This document shows, piece by piece, positions 21,226 to 26,798 of a DNA stretch of 26,798 nt. The notes under the pieces were generated by a model, which saw nothing but the letters and a program-made list of their open reading frames with translations, was not told where the DNA came from and made no database searches. This DNA comes from a virus: the IMG/VR virus record IMGVR_UViG_3300027704_000132, positions 1 to 26,798 of that record. One strand, given 5' to 3'. Made by a program: the position numbers and the translations under genes. Position 1 is the first letter of the stretch; each line of letters starts with the position of its first letter.

Positions 21226-22664
21226 CACAGGCAGTTGTAGCTCCAGCACACGAAATCAATTTTGAGGTTATAGCATCACTAGATGACTTTTTCTACTCAA
21301 AAAAATTCATATCATTAGCCGTAGGCCCCGTAGGATCTACCAAAACGACAGCCGGTATTATGAAAATACTACATCATGCTGCGGAAATGGCGCCGTGCAA
21401 GGATGGCGTACGTAGGTCACGAGCGATATGGGTACGTAATACCCGAGAGCAGCTACGTGATACATCTATACCAGACTTTATGAAGTGGATACCCGATGGC
21501 ATAATGGGTTCTTTCTTAAAGACAGAGTACAAATATGTGATAAAAGTTGGTGATATAGAGTGCGAAGTCCTGTTTCGTGGACTCGATGACGCGAATGACG
21601 TCCGTCGTTTGTTATCTCTTCAGGCTAGCTTCTTCATCTTCGACGAGTTTAGAGAAATTCACCCCGACATTTTTAACGCTGCACAGGGTCGTTTAGGACG
21701 TTATCCCGACAAAATGATGAATGTTGTTGGTTGTAAGACCGATGACGGCAGACCGAACGCCCACCTTTGGGGTATGACTAACCCACCAGACCAAGATACA
21801 TTCTGGGAGGACATACTTTCCAAGCCACCTGAAAATTGTCATGTGACGATTCAGCCAAGTGGGTTATCTCCAGAAGCAGACTGGACACAATTTTTGCCTG
21901 ATGATTATTACGATAACTTAGCGCATAACAAAACAGAAGACTGGATAGCAGTTTACATACATGCAGAATTTGGTAAGTCCCTAGCTGGACAGCCGGTGTT
22001 TCGAGCGTTTGACAGAGCTACTCACATTAGTAAAACTGAGCTAGTTCCAATGTCTCCAATAAACGATTCGCCTTTATTGGTAGGAATTGATGCAGGGCTA
22101 ACGCCCGCAGCAGTTATAGGGCAAGTATCGTACGACGGCCGGTTAGTAATATACGACGCCATAGTATCTGACGGAATGGGCGCTTTAAGATTTGTGAGGG
22201 AAAAACTAAAACCTTTATTAACAAATAAGTTCCCTGGACGAAGATGCCTTGTTATAATTGACCCAGCTGCCTTTCAGCGCGTACAGACAGATGAGCGTAC
22301 CGTAGCTGATATTTATAAAGCAGAAGGTTTTACAATAAAACCTGCTAGAACTAACTCTATTGCTGCTAGAATAGCAGCAGTGGATAAATTTTTAACTAGG
22401 TTAGTCGATGGTAAAAGTGGTCTTATAATAGACCCTGAGTCTGCAAGTCCCCTAGTAAAAGCCCTTGCTGGTAAATATATGTACAAAATAAATACCAAGG
22501 GTGCAAAGGACGAGAAACCAGACAAATCACATCCATGGTCTGATATTGCGGATGCATTTCAGTACATGTGTTTACACGCCGATGGCGGAGAAGTATTTGG
22601 AGCAGCAATGCATACAAACAATCGTAGAGAAGTTAAAAAAGTGTCAGCCGGCGGCTGGACATAG
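21222..22664 (+). CDS. terL: Terminase large subunit (packaging ATPase and nuclease)
   Basis: A 480-aa motor that pumps DNA into the prohead and cuts concatemers. ATPase: Walker A GPVGSTKT (35-42), Walker B SFFIFDEF with Asp141-Glu142, coupling motif WGMTNPP (183-189). RNase H-like nuclease: GIDAG (Asp290), VIIDPAA (Asp347) and HPWSDIADAF (Asp441/Asp444), three acidic positions in the expected order. Length is typical. No intein or intron seen. The packaging mode (headful or site-specific ends) cannot be told from this sequence. Confidence 0.94.
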   Translation: MTQAVVAPAHEINFEVIASLDDFFYSKKFISLAVGPVGSTKTTAGIMKILHHAAEMAPCKDGVRRSRAIWVRNTREQLRDTSIPDFMKWIPDGIMGSFLKTEYKYVIKVGDIECEVLFRGLDDANDVRRLLSLQASFFIFDEFREIHPDIFNAAQGRLGRYPDKMMNVVGCKTDDGRPNAHLWGMTNPPDQDTFWEDILSKPPENCHVTIQPSGLSPEADWTQFLPDDYYDNLAHNKTEDWIAVYIHAEFGKSLAGQPVFRAFDRATHISKTELVPMSPINDSPLLVGIDAGLTPAAVIGQVSYDGRLVIYDAIVSDGMGALRFVREKLKPLLTNKFPGRRCLVIIDPAAFQRVQTDERTVADIYKAEGFTIKPARTNSIAARIAAVDKFLTRLVDGKSGLIIDPESASPLVKALAGKYMYKINTKGAKDEKPDKSHPWSDIADAFQYMCLHADGGEVFGAAMHTNNRREVKKVSAGGWT

Positions 22665-22675
22665 GAGATGAATTT

Positions 22676-24733
22676 ATGAACGCAATTATTCCAGTAGCGA
22701 GCTCGGCACAGTTAGAAGCACAAGAAAAGAATAAACAAAAAAACGAAAAAAATCAATTAAGACCTCTTGTAGTAGGACTATCGGCCCACGTTAATAAACG
22801 TTGGTCAGTTATGCGTGACCACAAGAAACAAGAGATTGAAGACCGACTAACTAAAACTGCTCGTGCCCGTAACATGGAGTACTCTCCATCTAAGATGGCG
22901 GAGATTAAAGCTCAAGGTGGTTCAGAAATATTTATGGGTATTGTTAGTACGAAGTGTCGTACAGCTACTGCGTGGTTAAGAGATACTCTACTTGGTACTG
23001 GCTCCGATAGACCTTGGTCTATTTCAGCAACTCCTATTCCAGATGTTCCTCCCGATATTATGGAAAGACTCCAAGGAATAATGGAGCAAAACCTTATGCA
23101 GCATTATGAGCAAGGTGGAGATCAAGTTCAAGAAGGAGACTTGAAAAAACTTGCGGAAGGTATGAAAGATACCGCTATGCGCGAAATGAAATTTGAAGCT
23201 GAAAAACGTGTTGAGCGTATGGAGCTTAAGATGGAAGATCAACTTTTAGAAGGCGGCTTTGTTAAAGCGTTGTTTGAGTTTACTAACGACGTAGCAACTT
23301 ACCCTTATGCTGTTTTAAAAGGCCCAGTTCCTCGAAAACGTAAAACGTTAAAGTGGAAAGATGGTGGTTTAATTCCTGAAGAAATTGTTAGAGACGAGTG
23401 GGAAAGAGTTGACCCTTACAAGTTTTATTGGGCTCCATGGGGAGACGATATTCAAAACATGCCTGTAATAGAGATTCACCACTTAACTAGAGAAGACTGC
23501 GAAGCTATGATAGGCGTCGAAGGCTACGACGAGAGCGCGGTTAGAGCGTTGTTAACGGATTTTAGTCTAACCGGTATAGATTGGTTAGATAGTGAAGATT
23601 CTGAAATGGAAGACTTAGAAGGTAAGGATTTTGATGATTCCGGTGAAGATTTAGCAGCAGCTATCCAATTATGGGACTCAATTCCAGGAGAGTTACTACT
23701 TGAATGGGGTTTAAGTAAAAAAGAAATTGAAGACCCTCAAAAATCTTATCCATGTGAAGTATGGATGGTAGGTACTACAATTATTAAAGCAGTACTAAAC
23801 TATGACCAGTTAGGACGTAAACCTTATTACGTCACGTCGTTTGAGAAGGTACCGGGCCGTATTGACGGTAACGGTGTATCAGATTTATGTATGGATGCGC
23901 AGAGTATGTGTAACGCAGCTGCTCGTTCACTATCTAACAATATGGGTATTAGCTCAGGCCCACAAGTAGGCGTAAATATAAGTCGCCTGCCTGCAGGTGA
24001 AGATATTACACAGATGTATCCATGGAAGATTTGGCAGTTTCAACAATCCGAGTACGGCGATTCTTCGCCGCCAATAAATTTCTTTCAACCTGATTCTAAC
24101 GCTGGAGCTCTTATGCAAGTGTTTGACAGGTTTATGGATATTGCCGACGAAATGACAGGTATTCCTAAGTACATGACAGGACAACACGTACCAGGTGCGG
24201 GTCGTACGTCATCAGGTTTGTCTATGCTAATTTCTAACGCAGGAAAAAGCATTAAACAAGTAATTGGCAACATTGACCACGACGTGTTAAAGCCTATGCT
24301 TGAAAGACAATACCAAAGGAACTTAAGGTACAGCCAAGACCCAGATTTAATTGGTGATGTGCAAATTGTTGCTCAAGGCGCTATGTCGCTTGTTGTTAAA
24401 GAAGCTGAGTCTGTTCGTAAAACTGAGTTCCTACGATTAGTACTAGAAAGCCCTGTAGCTCAAGAAATTGTAGGGCTTCCAGGTACAGCTGAACTTATGA
24501 GAGACCTTGCTGGAAATCTAAATAGTAATATTGATAGACTTGTACCGTCTCGTGAAGAGGTTGAGAAAAAACAACAGATGGCGCAACAAATGCAGCAACA
24601 ACAGCAAATGATGCAACAACAAATGCAGCAAGAGGAGATGGCTCAGCAGCAAAGTGCAAATTTACAAGAAGATGGGACAGAAATGGGCGGAAGGCAAGAC
24701 AGCAGTTTCGCTCAGAGGCCTAATGGTCGTTAA
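22676..24733 (+). CDS. Portal protein
   Basis: A 685-aa protein right after the large terminase, where the portal is expected. It has a long charged helical N-terminus (ending near SKMAEIKAQGGSEIFMGIV), a strand-rich wing region (WERVDPYKFYWAPWGDDI), and a stem/clip-type segment with DEMTGIPKYMTGQ and GAGRTSSGLSMLISNA, a layout repeatedly seen in podovirus-type portals. The C-terminus is a Gln/Met-rich tract (about 631-659) and a polar tail. Size suits the long-portal class rather than short HK97-type portals. GGAG lies before ATG 22676. Confidence 0.88.
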   Translation: MNAIIPVASSAQLEAQEKNKQKNEKNQLRPLVVGLSAHVNKRWSVMRDHKKQEIEDRLTKTARARNMEYSPSKMAEIKAQGGSEIFMGIVSTKCRTATAWLRDTLLGTGSDRPWSISATPIPDVPPDIMERLQGIMEQNLMQHYEQGGDQVQEGDLKKLAEGMKDTAMREMKFEAEKRVERMELKMEDQLLEGGFVKALFEFTNDVATYPYAVLKGPVPRKRKTLKWKDGGLIPEEIVRDEWERVDPYKFYWAPWGDDIQNMPVIEIHHLTREDCEAMIGVEGYDESAVRALLTDFSLTGIDWLDSEDSEMEDLEGKDFDDSGEDLAAAIQLWDSIPGELLLEWGLSKKEIEDPQKSYPCEVWMVGTTIIKAVLNYDQLGRKPYYVTSFEKVPGRIDGNGVSDLCMDAQSMCNAAARSLSNNMGISSGPQVGVNISRLPAGEDITQMYPWKIWQFQQSEYGDSSPPINFFQPDSNAGALMQVFDRFMDIADEMTGIPKYMTGQHVPGAGRTSSGLSMLISNAGKSIKQVIGNIDHDVLKPMLERQYQRNLRYSQDPDLIGDVQIVAQGAMSLVVKEAESVRKTEFLRLVLESPVAQEIVGLPGTAELMRDLAGNLNSNIDRLVPSREEVEKKQQMAQQMQQQQQMMQQQMQQEEMAQQQSANLQEDGTEMGGRQDSSFAQRPNGR

Positions 24734-24774
24734 TTTGTTCCATATTATTACAATTTTAGGTATTATACGAATAA

Positions 24775-24999
24775 ATGATTAACGTTAATAGTTTGGATTC
24801 TTCTGAAATATCGGCCCTAAACAGGCTTAGAGAACCAGGAATTAACAAAATAATTACAGTCCTTGAAGGTCAACTTGAAGAGACTAAGCAGAAACTGGTA
24901 TACGCAAACGAAACGGATCAAATCCACCGTTTGCAAGGACGAGCGGAAGCATTTGAAGATCTACTGAAGGCGATTGAGGAATCGCGTAAAGTAGGGTAG
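24775..24999 (+). CDS. Small helical protein between portal and scaffold, 74 aa
   Basis: An entirely helical, charged protein: EISALNRLREPGINKIITVL, GQLEETKQKLVYANE and RLQGRAEAFEDLLKAIEES, probably a coiled coil. Proteins of this size between portal and scaffold are common in phage head operons and may help head assembly. No family recognised. The ribosome site is weak (TTTTAGG about 20 bases upstream), but codon pattern and position support it. Confidence 0.7.
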   Translation: MINVNSLDSSEISALNRLREPGINKIITVLEGQLEETKQKLVYANETDQIHRLQGRAEAFEDLLKAIEESRKVG

Positions 25000-25093
25000 G
25001 AGCGCTAGAAATAGCGCATTTGTTAAGCACACCATAACGGGAACAGCATACATTGCGCTGTAGAACAGAGTTGGTGCTTTAAGGAGAAAGAAA
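25000..25093 (+). promoter_or_regulatory. Structured leader before the scaffold gene
   Basis: GCGCTA-GAAA-TAGCGC (25002-25017) is a perfect 6-bp hairpin with a GNRA-type loop. It is followed by a second unit in which AAGCAC (25025-25030) can pair with GTGCTT (25074-25079) and enclose ACAGC/GCTGT (25043-25061). The second unit ends next to the AAGGAG ribosome site (25081-25086). It may tune scaffold and capsid output; the first hairpin lacks the T-run of a terminator. Confidence 0.4.
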
Positions 25094-26104
25094 ATGGCAT
25101 TGCCAAAACAGATACAAGCCCAACTCGATGAAGTTGAAGCGTTAGAGAAACAATTAGCCCAAGGCGAAGAAACAACAGAAACAATTGAGCCAACAGAAGT
25201 TAAAGAAAAGAAAACTTCTAAAAAAGCCAAAGCCAAGGATACAAAAGTTGATATGACCGAAGTTCCAGTTCAACGAGAAGAGCCAGTAGCAGTAGAAGCA
25301 AAGCCGGCTGACGATATTCCAGAAGAAGTATCAGACAGCTTTAAGCAAAAGTACAGTACCTTAAAAGGTAAGTACGATGCTGAAGTACCTAGACTGCATC
25401 AGCAGGTTAGGGAACTCAGTGAGCAGATGAATGCTATCCGTGAGGAAGCAGTAACGGCTGAGAAAGTAAAGTCTGAAAAACCGAAAGAAAGAGTCAGTTA
25501 TGTAACTGATGCTGATCGAGATGAGTACGGTGATGATTTGATCGACTTTCAACGACGAGTTGCAAAAGAACATGCCCAAGAATTTGAGGGACGTTTTGAG
25601 CAACAGGCTAAAGTAATTGAAGAACTTCAAAAGAAGATTTCAACTACTGATAGTCAAGTTGGAGAGCAAGGTTTTACCCAGAGGCTAAACGTTTTAGTAC
25701 CTGGATTTGACCAACTTGACAACGACGAGCGTTGGGTTTCGTGGCTAAATGAGTATGACCCTATGTCTAGGGGGCCTCGAAGAGATCAAGCTCAAGCTGC
25801 GTTTGACGCAGGGGATGCAGAAGCAATAGCTCACTACGTGAGTTTATTTAATGGTTCTGTTAACCCAGTTGATACTAGTAAGAGTGATCGTCAGAAAGAA
25901 CTTGAGAAGCAGGTATCGCCAAATCGTTCTGCTAGTACCGCAAGTACGAAGAGCGCTGGTCAAAGTGACAAGATTTATTCCACTGCAAGTTCGGAAAAAG
26001 CTTGGAACAAGATTAGAACTTTGAATACTAATGGTAAGTACGATGAAGCGGAAAAACTTGAAGCTGAGCTAACCGTTGCATATATGGAAGGTCGAGTTAG
26101 ATAA
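25094..26104 (+). CDS. Scaffold-like head assembly protein
   Basis: A 336-aa highly charged protein directly before the major capsid gene. Its N-terminus is a Glu/Lys/Thr-rich low-complexity region (about 1-80), then a coiled coil (LHQQVRELSEQMNAIREEA and ARVAKEH-type helices through about 190), a more compact region (RLNVLVPGFDQLDNDERWVSW, about 195-255) and a short helical C-terminus (NGKYDEAEKLEAELTVAY), the end that in scaffolds grips the coat protein. Acidic, coiled, non-catalytic and next to the coat gene: the usual scaffold profile. AAGGAG precedes ATG 25094. Confidence 0.82.
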   Translation: MALPKQIQAQLDEVEALEKQLAQGEETTETIEPTEVKEKKTSKKAKAKDTKVDMTEVPVQREEPVAVEAKPADDIPEEVSDSFKQKYSTLKGKYDAEVPRLHQQVRELSEQMNAIREEAVTAEKVKSEKPKERVSYVTDADRDEYGDDLIDFQRRVAKEHAQEFEGRFEQQAKVIEELQKKISTTDSQVGEQGFTQRLNVLVPGFDQLDNDERWVSWLNEYDPMSRGPRRDQAQAAFDAGDAEAIAHYVSLFNGSVNPVDTSKSDRQKELEKQVSPNRSASTASTKSAGQSDKIYSTASSEKAWNKIRTLNTNGKYDEAEKLEAELTVAYMEGRVR

Positions 26105-26173
26105 CTTAATCTAAAAATGTAAGCAGCCTTAGCCAACAATGTTTTATTATTATAACTTTTAAGGAGTAACAAA

Positions 26174-26798
26174 ATGGCTGCTATTTTTCCCGTAGTGGGT
26201 TCCGGTGCATTTGACACCAACCCATCGTATTCAGGTAGCTTTATACCACAATTGTGGTCTAACAAACTGAATGCAAAATTCTACCTAAACACAATGATGA
26301 CTGAAATTGCCAATACCGATTGGGAAGGCGAAATCAAAAATCAAGGTGATTCAATCCGTATCCGTACTGCACCGTCAATCGTTATCGATGACTATGCTGG
26401 AGCGGGTACAACTCTAACAACTAGAGTTCCTGTGCCTATCTTTCAAGATATGCAGATTAATAAAGGTAAATACTTTAGTGTTCAAATAAACGACGTATTA
26501 GCACATCAAGCTGATATGGACTTAATGAACATGTTTACTGATGACGCTGCTAAGCAGTTGAAGATTGCTATTGAAAATGAAGCTTTCTTTAACTGGTTTG
26601 TAACTGAAGGTGCTGTTGCAGCGAACAAAGGTGCTGCTGCTGGTGCGATCTCTGGATCATACGCGCTAGGTACTGATGTTGCTCCACTTAACGACGCTGT
26701 AGCTGGAATGGTTTTAAAAACTATTCTTAACATGTCAGCTGCGTTAGATGAGCAAAACGTTCCTGAAGAAGGCCGTTGGTTGATTATATCTCCAGTAG
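26174..26798 (+). CDS. Major capsid protein (3' end outside window)
   Basis: ATG 26174 has AAGGAG upstream and the frame stays open to the right edge, giving the first 208 residues. The protein begins MAAIFPVVGSGAFDTN and shows HK97-fold/P22-like coat features: FIPQLWSNKLNAKFYLNT, ANTDWEGEIKNQGDSIRIR (the E-loop-type strand with G-D), VPIFQDMQINKGKYFSVQIND, and near the cut VPEEGRWLIISP, a phrase found in many phage coat proteins. It comes after terminase, portal and scaffold in the standard head order. Confidence 0.9.
   Translation, partial: MAAIFPVVGSGAFDTNPSYSGSFIPQLWSNKLNAKFYLNTMMTEIANTDWEGEIKNQGDSIRIRTAPSIVIDDYAGAGTTLTTRVPVPIFQDMQINKGKYFSVQINDVLAHQADMDLMNMFTDDAAKQLKIAIENEAFFNWFVTEGAVAANKGAAAGAISGSYALGTDVAPLNDAVAGMVLKTILNMSAALDEQNVPEEGRWLIISPV

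Noticed and set aside
22980-23000. GAGATACTC near 22980 as a further dyad copy
   Set aside because: Only one arm matches; the other half is not the complement.
24590-24665. CAG/CAA-type repeat tract as a mobile or unstable repeat
   Set aside because: It encodes the Gln/Met-rich tail of the portal protein with mixed codons, so it is a low-complexity protein segment.

Overview
This window is part of the genome of a tailed double-stranded DNA phage (Caudoviricetes). Large terminase, portal, a scaffold-like protein and a major capsid protein follow one another on the + strand. A phage-type replication module (PrimPol-helicase, ssDNA-binding proteins, SF2 helicase, family A DNA polymerase, nucleases) fills most of the - strand. 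Genes are packed head to tail with ATGA or TAATG start/stop overlaps, and I saw no integrase, tRNA, rRNA, CRISPR array or insertion sequence. The gene mix (Leu762-type family A polymerase, PrimPol-helicase, MoxR/VWA module) resembles environmental, especially marine, phages; host and habitat are inference only.

Layout. (1) 3-2225, + strand: the C-terminal part of a very large virion-type protein, open at the left edge. (2) 2222-19574, - strand: one long early/replication transcription unit or a few of them, read right to left. From its upstream end it holds a small membrane protein, a MoxR-type AAA ATPase, a 340-aa partner, a VWA/metallopeptidase-like protein, several unknowns, a lipoprotein, a winged-helix protein, an HTH-plus-membrane-anchor protein, DNA polymerase, a DUF1353-like membrane protein, Cas4/RecB-like, VRR-NUC and HNH nucleases, an SF2 helicase, an AlpA-like HTH protein, two proteins with matching acidic ssDNA-binding-protein-like tails, a PrimPol-helicase and a 54-aa basic protein. 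(3) 19575-20025: a non-coding, AT-rich, repeat-dense region, a candidate origin or control region. (4) 20026-20490, - strand: a stand-alone gene with its own terminator. (5) 20491-20764: divergent regulatory region rich in dyads. (6) 20765-26798, + strand: small membrane protein, small and large terminase, portal, a 74-aa protein, scaffold and major capsid protein (cut by the right edge).

How it works together. The - strand unit supplies DNA synthesis: primase and helicase in one chain, ssDNA coating, polymerase, recombination nucleases. The + strand unit supplies packaging and head assembly. The most unusual parts are a repeated dyad, GTATC-CGA-GATAC, found six times exactly and twice as variants, all in or beside the - strand/early half, and a translationally coupled AAA ATPase / 340-aa / VWA trio (16194-19397) with the dyad inside the 5' ends of two of its genes. 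All family names come from reading motifs by eye; no database search was possible.
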